64,000 nt of DNA from Steromphala cineraria (GCA_916613615.1 OU744720.1:68712471-68776470); one strand, 5' to 3'; positions 46,521 to 59,680 are shown, counted from the first letter of the stretch. The notes: a model not told the origin generated them from the letters alone. Numbers and translations: made by a program.

Positions 46521-48696
46521 GAGCAGTCTTTCTTTCTCATCTAAATTTCTTTCTTCATTTCTTTTCACAAATCACCAGTTTAATGATATAGTTAATCGTG
46601 TTAAAACTGTTTTCTCCCGACAAATTCACCAATGTGCTAAAATCTTGAGAACCATATTTTTAAAATGGAAATGAATTATATCAAGTTTTCTACTTCCTTG
46701 TGATTAAAGTGAATGTTTGTAGCCCTTTAGACGATATTGATGATTTGTACATAGCGCGTCAGTTAACGATGAAGAATAGTCGTGCTAATGTCCACATAAT
46801 AAAATAATAAATACTTGTGTGTGGCAGTTCAAAAAGGATCACAAACATAACATCAGTGATTGGAGTCAATATGATTTAAAGACTGAAAATATGATCTAGA
46901 AAAGCAAATATGTTGAATATTCGATTGACAGCTGGGTACATTGGACATAGGAAAGCCCAGGAAAGTTTATCACTAACAGTTGCCTCTCCCTGCCTAATTC
47001 TTTTTATTTTTTGGAGTAAATTTTAAGTATCGATAATATATCCGTAACATTTGATACCAGATATAAACGAATTTATATTGAGTAAATGATGGAATAATCT
47101 AAAAGCCAACTGAATCATTTACAAAATTCATTCTTCCTATGCTCAGTATTTAAACTCAATTAGTTAGTTCCAAAGTGCTTAGAGGTTGCCCTAGCGTTAG
47201 CTTTCCCGACAACTGTCCAAACTAAGGACATTATTTGCCTATAGAAATGTGGTTACACATGCATGTTAACATTACACTTGTGTGAACAAGTAAAGCTCCT
47301 AAGCCAAGATACCTTCTGAGGCCGAATGTAAGTGATTGCAGTTAAAGGGGACAGATTCGATTTCTATGACCCTGAAGCCATCAATTAAACAGTGATACAA
47401 TAAGTTGCGCTGAGCTAGTATATCTTGGGATTGATCTAGTTGAGGCATTACAAAAAGGGGTGAGCATGCAACCGATGGTTATCTAATTTAGAGGGTCAGT
47501 GACATTGGTTTCTTTCAAGTTTAGATACAATGGAAGCCATTCATTAAGTAGTTTAAAACATCAATTGATATGTATCAGAGAGCAAACACATTATAAAGCC
47601 GTTGATGTCATTCAAGAATTGTTAATCAATGGACCAAGATTGATTGAATAATGATAAATGATAGCAGTGTTATAGACCATGTGTGCAGTTCTATATATGT
47701 CAGTTGTATCATGTGATTGCTAAGTGAAAATGATTATAAAAAAAACATGTCCATATATGTGGATATAAAAAATCAAAGCTTTCAACAGCATTATATATTT
47801 CTCGACTCGAGCTGTGACTTGTTTCAAGACGAGAGAACGACCCATGAAAAGAAGCAAAGTTACACGCCATATGAAAATACAACATATAATTTGGCAGGAC
47901 GGGAAACCAAAACATCATTTTCGCGAAATATTAAACTTTACAATCTCTAATTTCATCATGCTGATCTAATTTATATGTGTGAGAAGAACGAAAATATGAC
48001 GAACCTTGTACAATCACAAATGCCATTAAAATGTGAAATATGAAATATTAAACATAATGAATTGAATAATTGCTCAAACGATTTGTTTCTCTTCCGTCAC
48101 TTAAATGACAAGAATTAATATTGAAAATATGATGATGGGTATTGACATTATCTCCTTCATGTCAGTGTTATGATAATCTTTATACACACAAAAATCAATT
48201 ACAAATCTGAATGCTTACGGTGTGAAAAATTGAAGTAATATTGCACATGACGAGGAAAGACTCAATGGAATTTCAACACTGATAAGGATATCATTACATG
48301 TATGTGCCATAATCATAAATGTCGTAATGTAAATGTTTCGTCTGTTCTCAATGATTTAAAAAAGTTATATTTGATTAAGACTTGGATACATAAATTCAGG
48401 AGTTTTTCAGGAAAGGACATAAGGGAACTTTGTGAAATCTTCAGGCATAGCTTAGATAACATAGATTATAAGTTATCATGTACCTTATAGAAATTGAAAA
48501 ACACTGTATGCATTAGTTTAATTAAATATTAATGCGTTCATGTTAAAAGACATGTATATGTTAAATTTATTTAGTTATCGATAATACCATAACCCATCTT
48601 ACAGGTCCGATTTTCATTAAATTGAATGAACATGTTGTTCATAACATGCAATGAAGGAAATAAGTTATTATTTTCCCTTACTATTTTTATGATTGA

Positions 48697-48745
48697 ATTA
48701 GCGTCCCATTTATGGGACGACATGCATGAAAGGGTACAGGTTTTT
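48697..48745 (+). repeat. Inverted repeat arm 1 with internal hairpin (partner 50029-50078)
   Basis: ATTAGCGTCCCA, GGACGACA, GCA, AAGGGTACAGGTTTTT occur in the same order in the reverse complement of 50029-50078, with few differences. Arm 1 also contains an 18-bp palindrome, CGTCCCAT-TT-ATGGGACG (48702-48719). Confidence 0.8.
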
Positions 48746-48887
48746 CTATACACAAGAATGAACCATTTTGCCAGAATAGTGTTTATTAAAATTGAAAGAA
48801 AAATGGACTACGATAGAATGTTTGCACGCTAGAAGGAAATAATGTGAGTAGCGCCATGAAAAACTTTTTCTTAAATCCTGATGAAGG

Positions 48888-48908
48888 TATATATATATAT
48901 ATATATAT
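48888..48908. repeat. (TA)n microsatellite
   Basis: Uninterrupted TA run of about ten units. Confidence 0.9.
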
Positions 48909-50028
48909 TGATCACGAATATTGATTTTGGATATTGAGGGCATCCATTACAATATATTAAAAAATATAATTCATCCGTTTCAAATGTAACACATTAATGT
49001 TTATATTTTTTTAATAGTTTGTTTATCATATTATCCAAGACTGTCAATGGATGAATGGTGGTAATGAATGTCAGAACATGGTGCTACCAAGTGTACAGAT
49101 ATATATGATGGGTGAACTAAATAGAGATTAATACCCAAGCAGAGATGCCATGTTATTTTTACAACACGAGTGACTGTAACATGATATTTCCAGAACAAGA
49201 GCGAGGGAAATATCGTTTTAATAGCATGAGTTTTGTATAAACAATGTGAAATCTCGCGAGTGTGTTAATTTCTTGTTAATCGAAAACGTTAGAAAGCCAG
49301 AATTCTGATTATTAGAACATTCAAGATATTGTCAATCATGTCAGCGTGTATGGATACATCTCTTAATCGGTCACGGCAAACATCGTAAAGACTGATTGTG
49401 TAGCACGTGCTGCATGCTTTTTGTGTGCTACCCGGAAGCTCTCGCCCGCGCAAAGGCAAAAAGTCGAGAAGCTCGTAAAGTTTTAGTCCTATATTCCTAT
49501 ATCCTGTGTCTTAACCAACCAATGAATTCACCGCTAGGGTTAAATACACAAAGATGTCATCTAAGCACTTTCCTGGGAATGAAGCGGAGGCATCTGAGGG
49601 TGAGAGGATTGAGTCCTGGGACTTATGCCACTTGTTCAAATCTGAATAACCAACATTACGACGACGATATTTGAGTTTGTTATATTATAGTTTAACTTTT
49701 TTAAAATGACTTTGGGAATGGTAATTGGTCATTTTTTTTTTGTCTAATAGAATTTGACGATAGCATTCAATATGCCTGGACCGGACGAACCCTTTTGATT
49801 TTTGTCAAGGTTTCCAACCAGGACTAGCATGTGATAAAGATAAGATATGCCATCATATCAATGTTATTGAAATAACATTTTCTCTCAGAAAACTATTTAA
49901 CATTCTAGCAGATACAAAGCATTCATATTTGTATATAATGACTCTTTGTCTAGACATCTGGTATATTCTGACTTTAAAGGAACAATAACAAGTTCCTTTG
50001 AACAATTATCAAGCTTTAAGAGTCAGTT

Positions 50029-50078
50029 AAAAACCTGTACCCTTTTTGTGCGTGTCGTCCAATATGTGGGACGCTAAT
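50029..50078 (-). repeat. Inverted repeat arm 2 (partner 48697-48745)
   Basis: AAAAACCTGTACCCTTTTTG, TGTCGTCC, GTGGGACGCTAAT: reverse complement of arm 1, about 1.3 kb away. Weaker similarity extends beyond the arms. Confidence 0.8.
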
Positions 50079-51429
50079 TTGATGAAACTTTTTGACCATT
50101 TGACCTTTGTTTTTTATTTTACACTTAATCTTTGAAATTCATGAAAACTACCGAAATGAAGTCATATTAACTATTGTAAATGTACAAATACGAAACGTTT
50201 CCGTTCAAGTCTTATTCAAAGGAATTTAAGTCTTCAACTATTCATGCTTATTTCAAGCCAAAATGACATGTTCATATCAACAAAACAAGTACTACAATAT
50301 TTTATCATGAAAATCACAAAAGAACGACACCATAGAATTGGCTTACCATTCATGGAACGTCATGCATAAATGAAAATTGATTACAACTAAAAGTTCAGAA
50401 GATTACCATGCTGAATTTAGAATAATGATCACAATCACACATGTGCTCTAAAGGCAAACAGTAGACGGGATATTTGCATATCACAATTGTGCAAGAGGTA
50501 AACTTCAACACTTTCAGTAAACATTGCACCTCATTCAAATTTATACGTTCAAAAAGGAACATAATGTCATGGCAAATTATTGATGAATGATCGCTAACTA
50601 ACAATTTTATTTCAAATATTTCGTATACGTAAAACTGATGTAAACGATTGTATCATTCCAGACAGTTATGTGTAGAGTGTATGAATTTCCTGTTGGTGTT
50701 GAAATATCTGATGGTATAATGTTTGTGATAGGAATATTATCTGAAACAACGAAATTGAAAAAATAAATAAACTTTGATTTACATATCAAAATTGCTACTT
50801 TGTGTGACTACATTATCGAACAAGAATTATTTTGGTTAGGCGTATCATAATGGACATAAAAACACGTTTAGACACTCTTGTGATTTACGTCAACTTCTCA
50901 TACATTCCATGTGAAGCTTTTAATGAAATCTGATAGCCCTCCTCTAGTGGGACTCTATATAGATTGTGATAGAATTGTGTATATGGAACTACATTCTGCC
51001 AGTCATTTCATTTCTGAAATAAGCAAATTTGATTCAATGTAGCATGTAGCAAATCAGATTATGTATTCGACACAGATATAAGTTTGACATATGTAAGTTG
51101 TTTGTGTCAAATCAATTCTCTCAGGACTCACTTTGAGTTGCTTGGTTATTCACAACCGTAATTGCTTTTGCGTTTGTAAATTGTATTGTAATAATTTAAA
51201 AGAAAAGAATATTTCAAGCAAACTGTGTATTTCAAATGATTTCCATGTTCCAATGAAATAGATGTAAGAACTTAACCTTAATTTTAACATATTCAAGAGA
51301 CTGATCAAAATATACAGATGTTCACGCTTTAGATCATACATGTGGTACTAACATTTTATAATAAACAAGGATTCTATGGCTAGTTCCTTATATGAAATAT
51401 AATCATCACTTTTCAAGGAGTCTGTACAC

Positions 51430-51545
51430 AAGGTTTCAGCTTTCTCGGGCTTGTGCTTCTGAAGAAGAAGTCGAAAATGCACAAAGACGGATGGACGGAC
51501 GGACGCTGGACACCATGCCATTCCCTAATCCCATCGGGCCATACA
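51430..51545. repeat. Relict of a dispersed repeat with GGACGGAC motif
   Basis: AGAAGTCGAAAATGCACAAA, GGATGGACGGACGGACG, GGACACCATGCC and ATCGGGCCATA. From memory, this order is common near dispersed repeats in mollusc genomes. It is absent from D1 at the matching place. Family not assigned. Confidence 0.4.
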
Positions 51546-52844
51546 GGCAATATGACCTAAAATGAATACAATAAAACATAAACTCTTCTTCAATAATATC
51601 AATAAAATTACTGGACAGTCCATAAATAATGACGAAGGTCTCCTACTTCTCAACAAATTCTTAATATGTACGAAAGGCTTGTGTATGGGCAAGCAAACTT
51701 TTTACAAGAAATCCTTTCTAACTCCCCACTTGCACCTCATGACAAATTGTCTCTTAATTTAAATCCCTTACTTTCAAGGAGAGTTTTATTTACGTATACT
51801 TTACAAAGATAGAAGTGGAGGGAAATGATAGATATACTGTCACGTTGGAGAATACCAGAGAAACAGATTCACTTCCCGTATTGAGTGATACTATTTAAGG
51901 ACTCGAAAGGGTTTGACTTTGACAAAGGTGCTACATTACAGCCTTTAACCACCTAAATGAAGGCGATTGATCAACCAAGCATCGATGACTTCTATTCATT
52001 TCTTCTTTCATCCTTGGCCTTATCATTTGCACTTTATGAATTTTAAAGGTCCATTATCCTGTTATCTTGTTTGAATATACATGTATATACAAACGTATGA
52101 ATAATTTCCTCAATGTGGTAAATGTAGATCTTGTTTCTGTCATGAAATAAATAACTGTCACAGCCAATAACATAGGATTATCATGTTCAAGTCACAACAC
52201 TATTTACAAAAAATAATGTTATTCAAAGTGATAGTTTACAATACATTACAACTATTTATAAAATCATTTTATTATTTAATAGTTGTTTGCCTGAAAAATC
52301 TGTAACATTGACAATGATAAATAGTTTTACGGGAACAATCATCCCAATCATTAAAATGTGTTGACATCTAACGATTAAAGTTTTATACATGGAGAAGTAA
52401 TATTAAGTAACTGAACAAAAAGCCATGATAACGGCTTTGCATCTAATCTGGGCTTCAATTCATCTTCATTCCATAAGATGAATTTTCAGAGCTAAATAGT
52501 CACTGCCACTCTAAAACCGGTAAATATTGATAGGGCGTAAATTATCTGCCCTTGAAAACTTTAAAGGTCCTCACTTCAATCCCAATGGTGTTAAATCATA
52601 ATCTATTTTTAGTTGGAAAAGCTTTGGGGAAATGCAAGGGCTTATAAGAGCATTCACATCGTCTTTTTCATAAAAGAAATCCCCAAATGTTTGGTAGCAT
52701 TACATTTTCAGCAGTTGTACGGGTGTTGTCAATGATTAAGCATGGAGTTGAATAATTCAAGTGCGATAAATCATTATCATTGACATTTTACTTGGTAACT
52801 AATTTTATATACAAATATAATACAATTATAGACTGATGATAAGG

Positions 52845-53130
52845 TCAATACAGGTTTTTATAGACCCAAGGAAAACAATATTGACCGAGGACGAAATCCG
52901 AGGTCAATAATGTTTTCCTCGGATCTATATATACGGACCCGCAGCGGCTAGTGCGCCTATGCATAGAAGTAGGTTTTGGGTATTTTCTATAAATTTGAGA
53001 AATTCGTGCCCATGACATACTATGTTTACGACATTCATACCTAAATAGAAGTATATCCCTCGCTCTCGCTCGGGAAATACTAATATATAGCCACTTGTTT
53101 CGTAAACATAGTATGTCACGGACACTCATA
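52845..53130. mobile_element. Hairpin-rich insertion (two nested inverted repeats)
   Basis: TATAGACCCAAGGAAAACAA with TATTGACC (52859-52886) pairs with GGTCAATAATGTTTTCC plus TCGGATCTATA (52902-52929). CATGACATACTATGTTTACG (53011-53030) pairs with CGTAAACATAGTATGTCACG (53101-53120), one mismatch. Between them lies CCCTCGCTCTCGCTCGGGAAAT. No counterpart is seen in the left arm (about 19.5-20.0 kb). Probably a foldback-type non-autonomous element. The minus frames 52845-53129 and 52925-53125 lie on it and are not genes. Confidence 0.65.
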
Positions 53131-53929
53131 TAAAATCCTCTATAAGGACGATTGAAATTTAGACAGTGTACGCAATATTTGTAATGGAGAATAAATACAT
53201 ATAATGAGTAAATAACGTTCTAGTTATTAAAAGCGAGTTTGATCGGAGAATACATTAAGATCCTATTTTGCCAGATACCAATAATCAAAGATCTTACAAA
53301 GAGACTGTTTGACAAGGACACAAACTTTGTATGGAAAATCAAGTTGTATTAAATTCATTGATTTCTTTCTAGATGTTAAATCAGGGGATAATGGGAAAAT
53401 CCATATAAGAGCGAAGGGAACAAAAGAAAGCTTGTGAAATGTCTCGTGTTTCAACACTGTCTCCTTCATTACCAAACAAGGTCGATCTAGTTGCAGAGCA
53501 TTGATAAAGGTTCTATCTAGAATGTTTTTAAGGTTAAGAAAGGGATTTATTCTGCCATACGGATCATTTGGTTGAAAATAATGCATTTCATGTACTTCAA
53601 TTAAGGGCATATATGAATAACCAACTTGCTACATCCTCTTTACGCAGCATACATTGTCTCTGTGTTTGCCTTTTGTCTCAATGTTTTATACATTAATAAT
53701 ATACGTTATTTAGCCAAATATAACACGATTTTGGTATTTGATTATGTTTTTGGATAAATGAAAGTAATTGTTTTATAAAACTTAAGTTAGATTTCGAATC
53801 CATGTGGGTAGTCAGTGAGGTTTCCTGATACCCCGGATCCTGGATCCCCGAAACACATGATTGAGATCGTATCAGAGATGATGACGAAATTGCTCAATGT
53901 TCAAGTCAACTTATAGTTATCAGTATAGC

Positions 53930-54330
53930 ATCAGTAGTTTGGAAATAGTCAAGTAAGAAATATCTGATAAGAAAGGCAAATACATTCATGTTATTGATGA
54001 CGAACGCACCAGCTAGATACACTTAATACTATGTTGAACTCTGACACTACAACTTCAACCCAATGTAATTGATTGCAATGTAACAAGGCTGATCCTATTT
54101 CAGGACTTCCAACCTATCAATTACACAGCGGAACCAAATTAGTATTGTTGGCCCAGTATCTCGAAGGTCTCCTTGAACCAATTGTGGGGAGCGGGGAGTG
54201 GAATAAGCACTCAAGGTTACAAAGCGCATTTACATCAGAGAATCGCCGTCATGGTCCACTGTCAAGGGTTATTACACAGCACTCATTCACACACTAGGTC
54301 AGCTGTTGCCATGTGCTCTGTTTAAGATGT
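53930..54330 (-). repeat. Highly conserved block of the inverted duplication (partner 17905-18300)
   Basis: See partner. 54073-54297 is about 98% identical to the reverse complement of 17936-18160; flanking 53930-54070 and 54300-54330 are about 90-95% by eye. Confidence 0.85.
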
Positions 54331-54408
54331 AATGAAACAAAAGCAATCTCGTTCGTTGCTATTGCCTTTTTATTTGATTCATTGTTATTCAATTGGAATC
54401 AATGAAAC

Positions 54409-54941
54409 GGGGTACGGGATAGCTCATTGGGGTACGGGATAGCCGGTAAGAGCGCCGGTCTCACGTTGCTGAGGTCCGGAGTTCGAATCCCATCACGGCC
54501 AAGGTGTAAAAACCTAGAGTTCACCTCTGTTAGAATTCTAAATGTGTCACCCCAGAGCCCTTGTGTTCGTGCAACAAAATCTGCGCACTTGAAAGATCCG
54601 ACGAATTTATGTCGGTTGCTGAATGGTGGATACATGAACACGTCCATACGCCGAGCTATCGGTTTCAGCGTCCAGCAGTGTTGGACAAACTGCTGTGACT
54701 ATGCGTCTCAGTTCACCAGGCTGTGAATGGGTACCCTGTAAGGCATAGGATGGTCTCTAACCTGAGCGCTACATATATGGATGCCGGTTAAATACTTCCC
54801 AAGGAGTTGAATTGGAAAAATTATCGGACGGTGAAAGAATGTCATTGACCGGGGGAAACAATGTAAGCGCCTTGAGTAACCATGAGAGGATGGCTATGCG
54901 CGCTATATATATATAAATATATAAAAATAAATATTCATAAG
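54409..54941 (+). mobile_element. tRNA-derived SINE with duplicated 5' head
   Basis: The head GGGGTACGGGATAGC occurs twice, at 54409 and 54429 (20-bp offset). The first is followed by A-box-like TAGCTCATTGG and the second by GGTAAGAGCGCCGG. B box AGTTCGAATCC is at 54480-54490. The body includes CTCAGTTCACCAGG and CTGTGAATGGGTACC (54707-54735), the block also found in the SINE at 14.9-15.2 kb. The 3' end reads GTAAGCGCCTTGAG, GGCTATGCGCGCTATATATA and an AT-rich tail. The paralogous left arm (about 17.80-17.87 kb) is continuous across this point, giving an empty site. Frames 54399-54647 (minus) and 54427-54726 (plus) are artefacts. Confidence 0.88.
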
Positions 54942-57000
54942 CGAGGGAAATATGTATAATTGTGATGACTTAAAAGTTGTGCCATAGCCGTTTCAGGAGA
55001 TTAAAAATAATGATGGCAATTTCGCTGCCAATACTAGCTAAAATGTTTTATAAACTTGTGGTGTAAGACACCTGGCAGCCACCATGTGGCGCGAATAAAA
55101 GTGATGTTCTATCCTTATGGTGTCTAGTGCCAAACATGAAAGTGACCTGTTTTAAGGTCATTTTGTGAGATGCACTCGGGTGACAAGCGGAAACATAACA
55201 TGTACCAGCCATTTTACACAATCCAATATACACTCTAAACCAACTTTTATCACACTTTAATATGACGATGACATGAACAAACCTTTCTAAAGTTTGATAC
55301 TATAAACGTTAACACCATGATGTTATTACATATATTCAGACTTACTGCAACAGTTTTCAATTATTTAAGCTTTTAACTTTTAATCTAAATGAATCTTTGG
55401 GAGTGAAGTGTAGAAACTTTTATTAAGAGATGTAATCTTTCCATTGTAACCATAGTCGGAAGAAACTGCGAGTCATATGTACATGTATATCAAAAGCAGA
55501 AATACATGTCTCTTGTGGAGTACTATTTGGATTCATACCCTAGATAAGAAAACATATATCCACTTTCATCATTTTATGTTACAGAATTAATGGAACTGCC
55601 GGATTTCTGAAATTTTTGTTTGATATCACATATTTGTGAAATTATAAAACTTTCAACAACAATTACATTACTTCAGAAGTTATATTTAATTCTAAGAAAT
55701 GTGAGATATTCAATGTTACAGTCTTCAAACAAAGAACACTATCAGTGACAGCACAAGGAGGCAAGACGTGTATTTTAGGAATGTGGACGGATTAATGTTG
55801 TTAACAAGAAATGCACACATGCAGCTCTGAAGTCAATTCAATTCAAGTATCCCAGATGTTGGCCTTGATGTGAACAGACAACGGAGTGGGTTGCGAGTTT
55901 AAGTGGATCCTACTTCAACATGGAGCTAGCCAGATGACTGTTCACATTAATTTAAAATAGCCTCAAATTGCTTTCGCTAAGGGAACAAACCAATTTGATA
56001 CAATTTGAAAAAGTCAAAATTAATATATTTACACGAGGAATCTAAACATGCCGCAGTGAGGGACCACACTGTTATTTGCGATTCTCAATATGATTTTGAG
56101 GCCAATCAAATTCATTACGTGTAACTTCAAAGAGCAATTGATGGTTATTATTCTTTTTTGTCATGTAATTCTTCATGAGTCATGCGCTCCAGATGCAAAA
56201 TCCTTTCTGAGTAATCTGACAGCTATTCCCTGCGACAAAATTTTGTGACACATGTGACTGGTCTTCACGTGATAATACCAGATTAGCAAGGATAAACGGA
56301 TTATCATTTGGTACTAAACTAAATATTCCGATTTCAGTAACTGTTCGTTTATATTTCTTGTTCCAATATGTTTTATGTATCACATGATTACAATAATAAA
56401 TATAATGAGAAAACTATACATAATGTATAACACAATATGAATAAGTAATATATTACAAAACGGTTTGGTTCGATGTACAAATGCTGAATAAAACAGTCAG
56501 TAGCCTACTGACATTTAACGTATACTCATGCTTAGCATCGATTACATGAAATGTTTTATGACACAGCATCTATTTACTTTTTCAAAGCTCAATTCAGTTG
56601 ATTAATAGCCCATTCAGATATGTTCTTTTGAAAGCTGCCATTGTTGCAAAATGCACAGTTTAAATTAATCGCATACCAAACAAAGCACAACTCGCATTAT
56701 TCTTGCAAAGCTCTCGAAACCTTATGAATATCATCGTGTTGCAATCTAATTAAAATAATCGATTTTCCCAAGCTGAGAAAACTGAGAACAATGAAGAATC
56801 TTTAGGAGCGTGTTAGGATTACGTTTCACAAGCGTCTTTACTGTTAGCACACGAAGCTGGTCTCGTTGCACTGCGCTGAAGCATTATTTAATAAAATCTT
56901 ATCAAATAGTTTTTTTTCTCGGATGCTGAAACCATGATGGAAACGTTTAAGTGTAGGTACAATATATCTTTGATCGCTTTATTACAAAATAAACTTTACG

Positions 57001-59676
57001 ATTTGCTACACTAGAGACATCAGCTGTGTCTAGGTGACACATGTTTTTAATTAGTTATTTATAATACATTTACTTTGCACTTGTACCTTTATATCTGGTA
57101 AGAGTTCATTGTGCAATGGAAGGGAGTTGGTGAAATATAGATATGTAACCGAGACTGTATTGTCTGTAAGAGTGTCATATGAGAATGTTTATTTGTTGAT
57201 CAAGTGTCTCGTGGGATCATAAATGGTGTATTTTGACAGCGAGAATGCACGTAAGTGAGAGCAAGATTGATAAGAAGATTGTTTCATCAAATTGTCACAC
57301 ACATTTAAAATTTACCTGATCGAAAATGATCTAAGATACACTAAAATCAATATGACACATAGCATACATAAGATCGATAGCATACGAGGGCTGAGTGGAT
57401 GGGGGGAGTTGGTTGTGTGCCCGACAGAGATGCCTAGATATTTGATTGGATTGAGTATCGGAGCTGAATTCTGGGCTTGGGGGAATTAGCGTGGTTGTAT
57501 ATCAAAGTAGGTGCACATGTTTATGTAGGTTTAGATTGGTTGACATATCACAGGGTGATAGTAGATATAGTTTGGTGTATTTTTTCACTTTTTGTAGTGT
57601 GTTTGCCGATTGTCTTAATCCATTGTCTAATGTCATTAACATGTTTACAAGAATTTGTATGTTTTCAATACACAATCCTTTGTAGCCAGATTAGGGCTCG
57701 TACATTTTTCTAGTATGTATATTTAAAACATTTTTATGTCATTTATATTTGATAGATATATAATTAAACCAATCTTCCTTCTCTCTCCTATTTAAAACAC
57801 CGCAGAATATACTACAGTTTCAATCACAAATTTGTTTCGCTTACATATTGATCAAAGAGGTTTAATTAAATGCAATAAGAATCTGAACGGTGTGTTGATA
57901 TTCATAAGTTGTATTTAATTGAACTATTGATATTCACATTAGGACTAGGGATCACCTCTCTTTGTGATCATATTGTTGTTTATGATGTTTGCGCCAAACA
58001 AGATCATAGAAATCAGAACAATTGATATCAATAGCTTTCGGAATTGGCCATGAACCATTGTCTGGAATCACACGAATTGATCATAACTTACTTTAATATC
58101 ACCATTACCCGATACTGTAATATTGCCATTTACCTTATTGCATTATTGACATTTTCATTTATTATTCAGGCGTATTTCCCCAACAACTAGCGTTATTCAA
58201 AAGCCAATCACCTTAACATTCACAGGCGCTCTCTTGTGGAAGAGAGACGGTGAGATTAATGTCTGTCCTTTGTATGCTAATGATCCTGCCATGTGTTCAA
58301 ATGCACGTGTTTGCGCGTTAAATCTATAGTCGAGAAGCGCCCGTCTGAAATTTCCAATTATGGACCTTATCTTGTTCTTAAATTGCAATAATCCATCTCC
58401 ACTTCTTCTACAACGATCAATAAACATATATGGAAAGATGGCTGGCAGAATGTATACATGATTTATGTTGGTACAACCGTAGTGGTTGACTTTTGGATTC
58501 TAGTACGTTACTCTAATACCTTTGATGCCTTATATTTGCTTATAATTCATACAAGTATTGTGATTTTCTGATAGTCAATGCCCAAAACATATTTTGGAGT
58601 ATTAACACTATGTTTGCAGTATATCGAGGACACATGGTACACGTTGTAATGTATGATATGCATAGGCTTCTTCGACATCCAGTGATTCATCGCGTGCCGC
58701 AATCTCCAGTGATTTGTAATCACTGTGACACATTGACACTTAAGGAAAGTTAAATTAATGTTAAAACCTTTCTTTTATCCATTCGCATGGCTCGCGGCAT
58801 ATTATTAAAAAAGAACCGTTTTGAACAACAGTGCGCATTGTTAAACACGATAAAGCTTCAAGAATAATCAATATAACATTCGTTTTTGCATTTTGATTTT
58901 CTTGAGAATGAAATATGATCAAAAAGCACGCATTGTTAAAAGAAATGATGATAAATAGCTATTTACAATGTTTGACATTTACATTATCGTTTCTTTGACT
59001 CATGTTCGTTTTGTGTTTTAGAAATAAGATACTTTTCATGATCAGACAACCTTTTCAAAGATTCATTCCCTAATTCAATCCCGGTAGTATTATACAGCTT
59101 TATATAAAGCAATTTCTATTTCTAAATCGCGTGCAGTCATGTGCATGCTAAAAATGATATGTTTTATCTTGCAGGAGCAAATAAAAAGCATTACTTTGAC
59201 AACTCCATTTGGATTTAACACTTAAAAATAATAGAATTACCACTGCCACTATTACTTCACCGCGGCATGAATTCATATCAGTTGATACGTAAACCGCTAA
59301 ATGACAACTTCGTACGAAAGATTGGTAGTAAAAATCAATCTTATATCAGATCGGAATGTTTGTGAGCGTCCCCATTTTATTTAAATCATGGATTCTATTT
59401 TTCCTTTGGTAGTCGGCACAAATACAAGATGGGAGCTTAAATTGAATTGATGATGCGATATTGATGAGCAACTTAGAGCACGGCGTAGGGAAGGCTATAG
59501 CTTATCCATCCCGAGTGATGTCCCTTTGTGGAAATAAGATTCATCGTAGGATCGGGATATCTATTAACATGTGAGCCCTGTACTTCTTTCATCTTCCATT
59601 GAGTACACGTAACATAACATTTTCATAAATTGAAGACATATTAACGTGTTTTATTATCGCATTTCTCTCGATGCAC
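57001..59676. other. Non-coding stretch with one module scrap (57.94-58.15 kb)
   Basis: 57950-58140 shares CTCTTTGTGATCATATTG-like, TTATGATGTTTGC, CACGAATTGATCATAACTTA and a CCGATACTGTAAT-like stretch with 31.73-32.0 and 42.3-42.4 kb. No gene recognised; frames 57292-57489, 57477-57713 and 58197-58427 are short and motif-free. Confidence 0.45.
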
Positions 59677-59680
59677 TTAA

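Larger units (their letters stand above)
47860..50430. other. About 2.5-kb segment present in D2 but not in D1 or L
   Basis: The flanks (47.82 and 50.43 kb) correspond to adjacent sequence in D1 (about 39.30-39.36 kb) and L (about 23.95 kb), so this is an insertion here or a loss in both others. It contains an inverted pair at 48697-48745 and 50029-50078 (separate entry), a TA run, and a GC-richer patch at about 49130-49680. That patch reads CTCGCGAGTG and CTCGCCCGCGC, with a 92-codon plus frame at 49396-49674 lacking recognisable motifs. No gene can be supported. Confidence 0.45.
45160..57000 (-). repeat. Module copy D2 (most complete partner of left arm L)
   Basis: 45175-45540 matches 33150-33330 and 37070-37220 directly; 46740-46850 matches 38200-38310; 47220-47720 matches 38600-39110; 50420-51330 matches 39340-41060; 51800-51980 matches 43100-43290. 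From 52.0 to 56.8 kb only L (16.7-20.6 kb, inverted) matches. It contains insertions at about 47860-50430, 52845-53130 and 54409-54941. No gene supported; plus frame 45522-45788 and its minus shadows have no motif. Confidence 0.7.

Noticed and set aside
53263..53610. 115-codon minus frame as a gene
   Set aside because: The paralogous stretch at 18.85-19.05 kb has several stops in the matching frame; no motif recognised.
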